From Cacajao melanocephalus (Eukaryota > Chordata > Mammalia > Primates > Pitheciidae): a stretch of DNA of 64,000 bases. Location of the stretch: positions 62,001 to 126,000 of the forward strand of contig CAUYLG010018013.1 in assembly GCA_963573385.1 (NCBI GenBank), in the 5' to 3' direction. Shown here piece by piece: positions 39,355 to 50,420 of the stretch. Made by a program: the position numbers and the translations under genes. The notes beneath the pieces were generated by a model that worked only from the letters and a program-made list of their open reading frames with translations, was not told where the DNA came from and searched no databases. Within the stretch, counting starts at the first letter, position 1; every line of letters begins with the position of its first letter.

Positions 39355-39534
39355 TGAGCCAGGCACAGCGGCATGTATATGCCTGTAGTCCCAGCTACTC
39401 GGGAGGCTGAGGCAGTAGCGTTGCTTGAGCTCAGGCATTTGGGGCTGTAGTACGCTGTGGTTACACCTATGAACAGCCACTATACTCCAGCCTGGGCAAC
39501 ACAGTCAGACTCCATCTCCTTTTTTTTTTTTTTT
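39355..39534 (+). mobile_element. fossil free left Alu monomer (FLAM_A-like) with T-tail
   Basis: Resembles 7SL RNA more than Alu: 'ggcatgtatatgcctgtagtcccagctactcgggaggctgag', 'ggggctgtagtacgctgtgg' and 'tgaacagccactatactccagcctgggcaac' are present and the 7SL S domain is absent, as in FLAM/FAM monomers. Flanked by AGTAAAGC at 39347-39354 and 39535-39542. The 3' end is a run of T, not A. Confidence 0.85.
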
Positions 39535-40059
39535 AGTAAAGCAGCATTTAAAAAGCCTATCTACTTTAGGTTGTTCAGTAATCCTGCATTTGATCTTAGA
39601 ACATTAGAGGTGGAATGAACCTCAGATGTTATCTAGGAGGCCTGCTTTCCAAAATTTTGACCACAGTTTACATGCGTGTGTCTATGTGCATAGGTGTATG
39701 TGTCTGCATAGTATATACACATGAATGAACAAAGTTTACCAAACACTACTATGTACAACATACTCTAATATTTTCTATTGTCTTCTATACCCTTTTGTAA
39801 TTAAAAAAAATTCCACTATGACCCACTGAATAGACTTCACTGTACACCTTCGAGTCTCTGGAGCTGCAACTTAAAGAACACTAATACAGCCAACACTCAC
39901 ATGTGTAATCTCCTAGGTGAGAGAGTCAGTGGGAGATGGTATTACCATCAAGAAATGGAGCACAAGCCTGTACCATTTAATCCAGTGATATACCTGCTAC
40001 CCCATTAGGACCCTTTCTCAACTAGGGAGGAAAGAGTAAATAATCATTCATTCATAAAA

Positions 40060-40330
40060 ATAAATGGGAGGCAGATCCTCTGGGGAAATAACCTTTGAAT
40101 TGAGACCTGCAGGATGCCAATGACAGCACCTTGCAGAGAGCTGGGAGAATCAGAAGCAAGAGAAAAGCAGCTGAGAAGATCCAGAACAAGACAGGCACTT
40201 GCTGTGACCAGTGAAGAAAAAGGAAGCCTGGTGAGACTCCACTGAGCAATGGGGAAGTCGGGCAGAGTATGAGTATATTGTGGGAAACAGACTGTGCACA
40301 CTAAGGGTTTTTGACCTTCATTTAAGAATA
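40060..40330 (-). mobile_element. L2 fragment
   Basis: 'tgaattgagacctgcaggatg...' is the antisense L2 pattern. It continues as an L2-like stretch at about 40880-41130 beyond the L1M fragment. Confidence 0.45.
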
Positions 40331-40374
40331 ATGAGAGCTCTAGCCTATGATGGGGTTTTGGGTTTTGGTTTTGT

Positions 40375-40620
40375 TTTTTAAGCTGAACTTTTAGATGCTC
40401 TCTAACTGGTATAAATCTGGATCATAATCACTTTTTGGTTACATGTGTTGCAAATAACTTCTCCCAGTTTCTGGCTTGTCTTCTCATTTTCTTTAAAGTA
40501 TCTTTTGATGAACAGATGTTTTTCATTTCAACTGAGTAATAAATACTATCAATCTTTTTCTTATGGGTTGAGCTTTCTGTGACCCTTTTAAAAAATCCTA
40601 CTCCAAGAAAAAAAAAAAAG
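40375..40620 (-). mobile_element. L1M ORF2 3' fragment
   Basis: The minus strand reads the end of an old L1 ORF2 ('ttcatcaaaagatac...gaaaatgagaagacaagccag...gggagaagttatttgcaac'). It is degraded and non-functional. Confidence 0.7.
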
Positions 40621-40879
40621 ATTTCTCCTGTTTTTTTTTTTCAAACTTTTAAAGTTCTGTCTTTTTACTAGCTTCCATCTCTTTCCCCACTGATCTGCTT
40701 GTCCATTCTGACAGATACAAGTGAATCTATTTCTTAGTATTTTATTCTATTTCACTGACCTATATAAAGAGGACTAACAAGTATTTTAAGCTTGAGTGTG
40801 TAAACTAGCTTAAAGTGGCCTGTATAAAGAGTAATAAGTATTTTAACCTGGAATATTAAAAAATGATAATTTTCTGAAT

Positions 40880-41130
40880 CTGAGAGTGGCAAAAATGAAA
40901 GGCAGGAGACCAGCTAGTAGATAATGCAGAGGGATCAAACAAGAAAATAACGAATGATATCTTCAATTAGGGTTGTGACAGTTCAAGGTGCAAAGCACAG
41001 AAGGAGTTGAGAAAAAGACCTGGTTATGGAAGAAGGCAGAGTGAGACTAAGGGGAGGAATTCAGGATATCCTGGCAAGTTGGAACATAAGTAACAAGGTA
41101 GATAGTCATGCCATTTATCCAGATGGGCAG
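40880..41130 (-). mobile_element. L2 fragment, continuation
   Basis: 'aggagaccagctagtagataatgcag...' follows the antisense L2 pattern and probably continues 40060-40330, split by L1M. Confidence 0.4.
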
Positions 41131-41544
41131 AAGAGAGAAGGAATGGCCATATGAATAGAATCTTATCTTCTAACTTTTTTACAGATTAGAAACTTGTATG
41201 TTAAATGAAGATAAGCAGAGTGAAAAAAAAATTAAAAGCCACACATAATCCTACCAGCCAAAGAAAACTACTAATATCCTGGTGACTCTACCCATTATTT
41301 TTTTAATCCATGTTAGCATTTTTAACAAAAATAACATCAAACTATCTTGTGGTTTAACCTGTTTCTTCTTTTCCTACATACCATGTGCCAAGAACATTTT
41401 CCCTAAGCAATACCTTGACTACATCATTTCTAACAGCTACATAGTAGGCCACTGTACAGATACCTGAGTTCACTTAAGTAGTCCCCCAGTATTGGGTGTT
41501 CAGGTTCTTCCCAATATTTTGATATATATAAGTCATGACATTAA

Positions 41545-41602
41545 CATATAAATATATATACATATAGAAATATATATATATATGTAGTCATATACCACAG
41601 AA

Positions 41603-41632
<30 letters not shown>
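41545..41632 (+). repeat. (TA)n and (GA)n simple repeats
   Basis: Alternating TA runs are followed by eleven or more GA units (about 41612-41632). Confidence 0.9.
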
Positions 41633-41634
<2 letters not shown>

Positions 41635-42196
41635 TCATATACCACTTAACAGGGATATTCTGAGAAATGAGTCTTTAGGCAATTTCATTATTGTACAATT
41701 ATAGAGTATATTTGATGATGTTGTAGCTTACTACACACATAAGCTATGCAATATGGCCTATTAACTGTAGGCTACAAACCTGTACAGCATGTTTTTGGAC
41801 TGAATATTATAGGCAACTGTGTCACAATAGTATTTGTGTAACTAAACACATCTAAACACAGAAGAGGTACAGTAAAAATACAGTATAAAAGATAAAAAAT
41901 GGTACACCTATATAAAACACTTATCATAAATGAAGCTGGCAAGACTGGAATTTGCTCTGAATGAGTCTGTGGTGAGTAAATGTGAAGGCCTAGGACATGA
42001 ATGAACACCACTACAGACTTTACAATTACTCTGAATTGCTACACAAAATTTATTTAGAAAGTAATTTGCTACGCTGTTATGACAGCTACACTGTCACTAG
42101 GAAATAAAATATTTTCAGCTCTATTATAGTCTTATGAGAGCACTGTCATATATGTGGTCTGCCTTGACTGAAACATCATCATACGACATGTAACTG
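41587..42196. mobile_element. Tigger-like DNA transposon, non-autonomous
   Basis: The terminal segments 'gtcatataccacttaac' and 'catcatacgacatgtaactg' form degenerate inverted repeats next to TA dinucleotides at 41585-41586 and 42197-42198. The interior 'ctacaaacctgtacagcatgt...ggtacagtaaaaatacagtataaaagataaaaaatggtac' is a familiar repeat. Its 5' end is duplicated around a microsatellite. The exact subfamily was not assigned. Confidence 0.7.
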
Positions 42197-44031
42197 TATA
42201 TCTGAGTTAAGACAGTTCCTCTGCAAGGAACAGAATATCCAAAAATTGCCTGAATTTTTTTTAAAGGGAATTTTATTTCTCACACTGCAAGTCCAGGATT
42301 GGATGGATGACTTAACGTTATCAAAGCTCTGGGTCCCTGATTCATGTAGCCTCCCTCATATTCCATCCTCACCCATCACAAGATGGCTGCCACAGCTCCA
42401 CAAATTACCTCATGTCTTCATACAACCATATTAAAATGCAGAAAGCAGGATTAATTCTCTCTCCATGGGTTTCTGTTAAGAAGAAAACCACATCTTTTTA
42501 TATCTCACTGACCTGGATACGGTCACATGCCCACAGTTCATCTGTAAGGAAGGCTAGAAAGAGCACCTGGAATGCTTTGGCCTTCCTAGCAGAAGGTAGC
42601 CTCCGCCTGCAAGGAGAACCAACAAACAACAAAGCCTGCCTTGACATCTATCTTTGCTCAGAGTCCATTCTGAAGCTCTTAGCTGAAAGAAACCCAAGAA
42701 CAACCTCTGAGCTTTCAATCCAAGTAGATCGCAACTTAAACTGTTTTTTCCTCTCAACAGTTTCTTCTCCCAGATATTAATTTGTGCAGAGCTCTGTCTA
42801 CAAATTGCTCTGAGTCAACCCAGAAATACTCTAGGGAAATAAAGAAAAAAAGCAACATTACTGCCACTTTGCTTTGGGTCCACAGTGGCACTGCCCTTGA
42901 TGGTCACAGAAGACAACCTGAGCAAAGATAAACACTCACCATTTTTATGAATCTACCAAAAGAAAAAAGAAAAAGCATGACACTCATAAGCGGCAGACTA
43001 GCCATGGAGCTGCCTTAAAAAGGATTCAAGAAGGTATGTACCATTTTGAGTTTTTCTTAAGAGGCTGAGGTCAAAGGCACGGTTACCTCTAACTAGTTAA
43101 AATCATTTTTTTAAGTTGGCAGTATTACTATATCCCATGACATACTTGTTTTTCACAAGTCAGCAGACAAGGTTCTCTCAAGATGGAGAAATGGAAGCAG
43201 AGAAGAAATACACAGCTTATCATAAAGCAATGAAGTAAATTCAAAGATAGGCCTCCCCACAAAATAATGGCAATCCCCATGAGTTCTAAATTGTTTGCCC
43301 CTTTGTGGCCTTCGCTACCAGTCATGTCCCCTGCCTCATCTACTACTGCCTGCGATCAGAGTACCAACAATAGTTCTTAATCAAGAAACCTTCCCATGTA
43401 AACTCCTGATTTCCAAGTTTCTGAACAACCATCTTACAATGTGTCCTTACGCTGCTACGGGCAAACACTTTTTTTGTTTACATGCACCTCACATGACATT
43501 TTACTATTTCATATAAGGATCTTGCACAGCCCTATTCTAATAAGGCGTGGATTCAAACTTGTTCATGTCACAGACCCTTTGTGGACACTATTCTCCAAAA
43601 ACTATACATACTCCACTCCTACATGCCCCACCCCCTCAAACACACATAATTCTGCAAACATTTCAGGCAGCTAATTGACAGCCCAATGCCCAAGCATGAA
43701 ATTCCAGAAGATCCAAGGACATTGGGTAAAAACACTGCCTTAATAGCTGTGTTTGTAACAACTTTCAATTCTTGTACATAGGAGTAAGATACAACAGACA
43801 GGAAGCAACATCGTATGAGTCAAGAGTATCCAACTGATCTGTGGAATTAATATAATTCAGACAATTTAGGCTAACCACTTGGTATGTGCACCCGGCATAC
43901 CCAGTTTCCATTTTCCTTCCAACATTGAGCTCTGGCTGGACAATCTTATCAGTGGATCTCAAGATAAAGAGATTATTGATCCCAGTGTGAAAGAAAGAAC
44001 AGAGTCAAGAGAACAAGTAAGAGACAAGTGT

Positions 44032-44285
44032 AGCATAATGGTTAAACGTGTGAGCTTGGAAGTCAGGTTGAATTTGGATCCCAGTTCTGCCGCTCCTCTT
44101 TCTGTGGCCTTCAGAAAACAACTCACCTCCTCAATGCCCTGGTTTCATTATTTGTAAAGTTGGAACAGTATTTCCTTCCACATGGGGTTGAAGTGAAGAT
44201 TAGACAAAATAATGCATGTAAATGCTTAGCACTGACACAGAGCTAATATGTTAGTACCTGACACAGAGCGAATATTCAGGAATTT
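44032..44285 (+). mobile_element. MIR, nearly full length
   Basis: From 'tagcataatggttaaacgtgtgagcttggaagtcagg' through 'ctcaatgccctggtttcattatttgtaaag' to 'gctaatatgttagtacctgacacagagcgaatattc'. The whole element is readable. Confidence 0.88.
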
Positions 44286-44439
44286 TTACTGTATTTAGTT
44301 ACCTTTTTTAGAAAAAAAATACAAGCCTAGGGAGGCAATGAACCTAAAAAAATAACTGTGACACAAAAGGACCCCAAGTTTTAAAATAAAAGTCCATAAT
44401 CATCAAAACAAATAGGCTTACACAATCATTCAACATCAG

Positions 44440-44590
44440 ACTGGACAGCACTTTAACAGCTATCGGCTCCAGCCTTGCGTTCTACAGATGAGAAAACTTA
44501 AATGAAATTCCTAATATCATACAGTAAGTGAAACCCAGAACTGTGAATTTTCTACCAGTCCATGTGCTTCCTTCTCTACCTTGGCTCAAA
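44440..44590 (-). mobile_element. MIR-family fragment
   Basis: 'ctacagatgagaaaacttaaatg...cagtaagtgaaacccagaactgtgaattttctaccagtcc' is an antisense MIR pattern. Confidence 0.5.
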
Positions 44591-44679
44591 ATTGTAGGAA
44601 GTATATCTAAATGAGAAACTATCCCAGAGTACAGTATTTACCAAACATCTATTGAAAATTATTATGAACAAATTACTGC

Positions 44680-45240
44680 ACATTTATTGAACAAATAGTT
44701 ACTGAATATATGTCATACAACTATCTATTGAAAATTATGAGATATCTATCATTCTAGGCTTCATGGCTATAAAAGTGAATCAGATTTCACCAGCTAGTCA
44801 AAGGAAAGTGACACATAACAAATCAATGGTAAGTGCTATGAGGAAAATAAAACAGGCTAATGGGACAGAGAATGAATTAGAAGCAGCCCTATGTAAAAAG
44901 AGTGCCAGCCAAGGAAGTCCTTCCCTCAGGAGATAACATCTGAGCTGACACACTGAAAAGGGGCATAAGGAAGATCACTCTAGGATCTAGAGGATGGGCA
45001 GTCCACAGGACAGAGGAGCTGGTGCACAAACCCTCAGTTAAGATCACATTTGGAGTGACCCAGGGACAGAAGAAAAGGGCCAATGTGACTCAAGCACAGC
45101 TGAATGAAGAACATGAGTGGTATGTGACAGTAGAAAGGCCGGTGAAGGAGGGGTCAGCCCATGAAGAATCTTGTAGGCCATAGTCAGAAATTCAGACTTT
45201 TTTCTAAATAAAAGGGGAAGCCATCAGGTTTTGTGGAATT
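44680..45240 (-). mobile_element. L2 element, first part
   Basis: Antisense L2 landmarks: 'atctgagctgacacactgaa', 'gaagatcactctaggatc', 'catgaagaatcttgtaggccatagtcag...gggaagccatcagg'. Interrupted by an Alu-like monomer. Confidence 0.7.
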
Positions 45241-45261
45241 TTTCATTTGCTTTTTCTTTTT

Positions 45262-45388
45262 AATATTTTTTTTTAGAAATGAAGTCCTGCTGTTGCCCAA
45301 GCTGGTCTTGAACTCTTGCGCTCAAGTGATCCTGTAACCTCCGGCTTCCGAGTAGCTGAGATTATATATAAGCAGCGCTACCACGCCC
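45262..45388 (-). mobile_element. Alu-like monomer (FLAM-type) inside L2
   Basis: The plus strand shows a T-run, then 'cctgctgttgcccaagctggtcttgaactcttgcgctcaagtgatcc...gagtagctgagattatata...ctaccacgccca', the antisense of a single Alu-like arm of about 125 bp. L2 sequence continues on both sides. Confidence 0.75.
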
Positions 45389-45390
45389 AT

Positions 45391-45761
45391 TGTGGTTTTA
45401 AGCAGAAGACCAATAGATCCTATTGCTATTTTATGAGAAGGTCACTCGGGCTGCTGTGTGTAGAATGAAATATACAAAGACAAATGCAGAAACAAGGTAC
45501 CCTATCAGGAGGAGCTGGAAGAATCTCGCTAAAGGCATTATTTGGACCAGGAGGAGACAGAAATGTACTCAACCTTGAGAGAAATGTTAGGAGGCAGAAT
45601 AGAGACGATTTCTGATGAAAGAAAGTGTTTATATTGAGCTCAGATCCTTTCCCTTCATCCATCAGCCAGTCTTCAGGATACTGATGATAAAGACTTGAAG
45701 TGCTGAGGAGTACTGCAAAGGGAAAGTAAGAACAGAAAGAACAAGCGCAAAATAGAATGGG
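45391..45761 (-). mobile_element. L2 element, second part
   Basis: 'aagcagaagaccaatagatcc...gaaggtcactcgggctgctgtgtgtagaatg' continues the L2 consensus from 45240 after the monomer insertion. It ends at the L1M insertion site. Confidence 0.65.
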
Positions 45762-45776
45762 GAATATCAATAATGA

Positions 45777-47085
45777 GAGCTATGTCATCAAGACATACAG
45801 CACTAGCAAAAGAGACAGCAACAGTTGATTGGAGCAGTCCAGAAACAGACCCATACATATACAGATTAATTGATTTTCAACAATGGTGCAAAGACAAATC
45901 AATGGAGAAAGGATAGTCTTTTCAACAAACAGTGCTAGAAAAGCTGAATCCCTGTCCACATGGGAAAAAAAAAAATCTTCAACTTAATGCATATATCATA
46001 CCATAAACAAAAATTAAACTTAATAGGGGATTAAATGTAAAACTTCTACAAGAAAACCTAGAACATGTTGTGGTCTTACTTACTGAAAGATTACTTACAG
46101 ACAACACCAAAATTAAGTCCATAAAGGAAAAATGTGCATATGTTGAACTTTGACAATGTTAAACTATAAACTGGGAGAATTACAAAATACATAAAAAACA
46201 TATCCAGAAAATTAAAGAACTCTTAAAACTCAACAAAAAAATAAAACTGACTCATGAAAAAAGGAGGCAAAGATTTGAACCAATACTGTATCAGAAAAGA
46301 TTCAGTGATAACAAATAAGTATACAAAAAGACACTTAACATCATTGTTATGAAAATGCATAAAAAATGCAGTAAGTACTACTATGCACCTATTAGGATGG
46401 CTAAAAGAACCCCAGACAAACTGACAATTCCAAGTGCAGACAAAGATGTAGAGGAAACGTTTTCTCATACATATTATATTAGTGAAACTGCAAAATAGTA
46501 GACTCACTTTGAAAAACAGTATGTCAGTTACTTGGAAAGTTAAACATACACTTACCATATAACTCAGCAATCCCACTTCTAGGTAATACACTCAAAAGAT
46601 ATAACTTACATTCACTTATTTAAAATATCCATATAAGAATGTTTCTTGGGGCCTTATTCACCCAACTGTCCTTTAAGGAGTGAACAGATAAACTGGTATA
46701 TCCATATAATAGAATATCATTCTGCAATACAGAGGCACTAAATACTGATATGAGCAACCACATGGACAAACCACAAATGCCTTATGCTAAGTGAAGAAGA
46801 AAACTCAGAAGGCTACATGATATATAATTCCACATATATGGCATTGTCAAAAAGGCTCACTTTGGGAAAAGAAACATTTTCAGTGGTTGTCAGGGGCTGG
46901 GATAGAAAAAAAATGACTACAAAGAGTAACAAGGGATGGGGTAGGGGGAATTATCCTGTATCTTCATTGTGGTGGCAGTTACACAACCGTTTTCGGTTGT
47001 CAAAACTCAAAGACCTATACACTGGAAAGGGTAAAGGTTACTTTCTGTAGATTATATCTCAATAAATCTGATACAAAGGAATAGA
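45777..47085 (+). mobile_element. 5'-truncated L1M insertion with 15-bp flanking repeats
   Basis: Sense-strand L1 ORF2 end (about 45830-46470, broken by stops) followed by 3' UTR-like sequence ('cttaccatataactcagcaatcccacttctaggtaa', 'ggaatatcattctgcaatacag', 'attatatctcaataaatctgata'). GAATATCAATAATGA occurs perfectly at 45762-45776 and 47086-47100, the expected target-site duplication. A 40-50 bp stretch at the 5' end is unassigned. Confidence 0.88.
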
Positions 47086-49654
47086 GAATATCAATAATGA
47101 ATCTCTGAATTCCTAATCCCAAATATCCAAAACAACATCTGCAAATATTTTTTAAAAAATACAAATTTGTAAATGGATGCAGCCTCATTCTTATGTTTTT
47201 CTATTAACTGTTTCTCTTTATTCTCTAATCCATGGAAACTAGTTTTATTGAAATTTAAATGTGTTAATGAAGTTAATTACGTATAGTATAGTACAATGTA
47301 ATATCAGAAAGCTTACAATTACCAAAATTTTAATAGAATTATTTAAATGTAACTTGAGATCATTTCAGAATACATTTCAGAAGACAACTTAAAATATCAC
47401 TCAAAATGAAAATAAAATATGCCCCTTTAATAGGATATTAGTGAAAGTACTCAAATATTTACTGAATGAATGAATGAGTAGATATAATCACTAAATAACT
47501 CTTACTATTCACTAAAGAGTTCTAACCTTTTCACAAAGGTCTTAAGGACACTTAAGGCCACAAATGCATTTGGAGGTAGTAGGATCCCCAAACTGGTTTC
47601 TTAGGGGGCTTTGAGAACAGGCAACAAAAGTCCTTAAAAACCTCACCTAAGTGCTTGACAGTCAGCCACAGTCACTAACCCTTTAGTTGCTTGTTTGGTG
47701 TGAGACTGCCTCTCATAGCCCATGCCTCCTCCCTCCCTCTCAACTTTGAGGGGCACAAAGCAGTCTGACACCACAGGAAAAAGGTCTCTGACTATATATG
47801 AAAGTTGGTGATGCTGTGTGTAGAAACACTGCTGGCAGGAAATCATCAGAGAATTACAAAAGGAAACGCAAAACCAAACCAAAACAACCTATAAAAAGAG
47901 GTAACACTCTGGAACTGCAAGCTTGCAGGTTGCCTTATTCTGTTTTAGTCTGTTTTCCTCAGACCTCTGCACAAGCTCAGCCTGCTAAGCTCTGTGGATC
48001 TGGGAAGGCCACTTTCTTCTCAGTGGAAGCCAATGCCCACATCCCTCCTCACATACATCTAGCCAGACACATTCTGCAACTCTTGTAACACTGTACTCAA
48101 CTCTACAGCGTGGAAGTGCATTTATTGGGGGAGAAGGAAAGGATGGCTCTGCTCCAAACAAAGAAAAAACTGTAGCACTGCTGGCTAGTACCAATTTTGG
48201 CGATGAGAGGATAGACTGGCTTCTAGAAATTTCTCCCAGAGAAGCTTTGTTGTAGAAAATAACTGAGAGAACATCACAAGCACAAATCAGAAATCCTATT
48301 CCTTACCTAGTGTTTTTCGGGCGTCTCTAAAGTGCAGGCACAGTTTTAAAATTACTTAAATATATGAGAGTCTTTGTTATGAGAGAAGGAAATTACTGCC
48401 TCTTAGAGCCTCATCAAACTGTAGCAGAAAGATTAGATTATGAATACATCATTCAATAATGTAGTCCCCTGTTCCATGGTAAACGAACCAGTTTAGAAAA
48501 GAAAAAGGGTGAGGGGCAAGCATACTCACAGAAGATAAAGGTTTTCCTCCTATCATTTGATGAGAGCAGGTGAGTAAAGCCCTCCAAGTACAAAAACCGG
48601 AGTATACCTTTGTATCTTCAAGCCAGCCCCTTTCCCCACTGTGCAAGCTGTGTGTGTACACGATGCAGCCAGTGGCCAGCATATTTTATAAAGCCTTTAA
48701 GCTCCAGGCACACTATTCAGTAAAGACAGTGACAAAGCTGAAATAACAATCTCTGATAAATCTATTTTATAGCTCATTTTTAATTTCATTCTGTATTACA
48801 TACATCTAGAAAATACCAATAGTAATCAGCTGCAAGAAGCAGAACAAGACAGAGAAGCTCACCTGTAAGTTTACCAAAAAATATTTTTAGAATAACATGA
48901 AAGCTGAGTTGTACAGCTGAGCTGTTAAAGAGTATGTTTTACGCACAGAACTCACATCAGAAAAGGAGCCATGATTCTAGTACGCAACTACAATTACCTA
49001 CCTACCTACACTGTAAAGCCCCCTTGAGTAGCTTGAGGCCTATGAAATCAAATCCTAAGTGTCTGTGGGGAAAGTGGAGGGACAGGGCTTGGCTGCAGGT
49101 AATTTTGAAACGATCACACAACGGAAGCAGGGGCCTATGAAAAGTGAACCACGGAAGAAGGAAAACTCCAAATAAACATGTATTCTCTAGCCTATCACTA
49201 CTGTGGGCAACTGAAGCTCCATCCTACTGCAACCTTTTGTGTAGTAGTGTAGAAGGCATCTTACAGGTGTCCTCCCAGGAGAGTCCAGGGAGCATTTCAC
49301 TCACTGTTTCCCTGTGGAGTTCAGGGTTACCCAATGCGGCTGTAATTCCTGCACTCTTCCAGGCTGTGCATGTGGAAGTGAAGGGTGGAGTCCCACAAAG
49401 GTCTCCCACAAAGCACTGTGGGGAAGCAAGTACTTCTCAGTGTGACTGACTAGAGGTGCTATCAATCTGTGGGACGCATGTTGTAGTGGCAAGGGCTAGA
49501 CAGAAAAAAATTGAGGGCTACACGGTGGGCTCACGAAGGAAAATACCTTGGTAAAAAACGTGAGGTCATATTTTTCCATTTAATTTCAAGTTGGGTGTTA
49601 CTGGAGACCATGTATCCACAGGGGTATACTTCCTACACGTGTGATGTAAGGGAG

Positions 49655-49672
49655 GGAAACACACACACACAT
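49655..49672 (+). repeat. (CA)n short run
   Basis: A short CA run beginning after 'gagggaaa'. No other repeat in the neighbourhood. Confidence 0.7.
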
Positions 49673-49879
49673 TTTTATATATACCCGCATATTTATATCT
49701 TTCCCTTCCTGCCTAATGGCTAAATTGTTTAAAAAGAATACAAGGAAAATGACCATGGTGGCTCATCCAAATGCCTTTAAAAGTTAAAATGGCAATTCTG
49801 AAATCTATAATGGAAAAGGAGAAACACACATTTTTAAACAGTTATATTGCAAGACCCTCTTGCCAGGATTTCAGTGTAG

Positions 49880-49920
49880 AAGACACACACACCACACGCA
49901 CACGCACACACACACATACA
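49880..49920 (+). repeat. (CA)n imperfect microsatellite
   Basis: CA units interrupted by CC and CG steps (acacaccacacgcacacgcac). Confidence 0.9.
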
Positions 49921-50079
49921 TTTAAGGTTCAATCATATGACAAGGACAAGAAAACAAAATGCTAAGGGGGGGGAAGGACCCAAAAGGTATTGTCTTTCTT
50001 TTTTTAAACTAACTCAAACACATAGGATGGTAAAGGCAATGTCATTTAAATCATTTCCTTAGTAATACAAGTAATATTT

Positions 50080-50420
50080 AAATAGATTTAATAGTGCTGC
50101 TCCAAACCAATGAATTATGGGTTTAAAACCTATTAAAATGTAATGTTTTTTTCCTGAGCTGAGAGGAAAGAGATTTAAATCCACTGAATTTTAATATTTC
50201 AGCTTGAGCTGCAGGAGGTAGAGAAAGTCCAAATGAACTATTCCATCAGCACCATTCAAGCATGAACATTTTAATCAGTTTTACTTCCTTGGAGTTCTCT
50301 AACACAGTTTACGCTGTCATTCTGAAAGCACTTAACACAGAGAGTGTGAAAAACCACCAAGGCTTGTTATTGCCTTCACAATTGATGGCAAATAATTTTG
50401 CAGACTTCCTATCATTAAAA
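50080..50420. other. repeat-free AT-rich segment, candidate regulatory element
   Basis: No repeat recognised. Contains 'accaatgaattatgggttt', 'gaactattccatcagc' and 'ttgagctgcaggaggtag'. Selected by eye as having the texture of conserved non-coding DNA; this is inference. Confidence 0.2.

Noticed and set aside
42240..42800. Possible interspersed repeat ('cacaagatggctgccacagctcc...ggatacggtcacatgcccacag') with a 122-codon frame
   Set aside because: The texture is repeat-like, but I could not assign a family or edges, so no element was called and the frame was not treated as a gene.
46223..46591. 122-codon minus-strand frame
   Set aside because: It is the antisense of decayed L1 ORF2/3' sequence.
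46984..47002. Perfect short hairpin ACAACCG-TTTT-CGGTTGT
   Set aside because: It lies in old L1 3' sequence, and a 7-bp stem is expected by chance over 64 kb.
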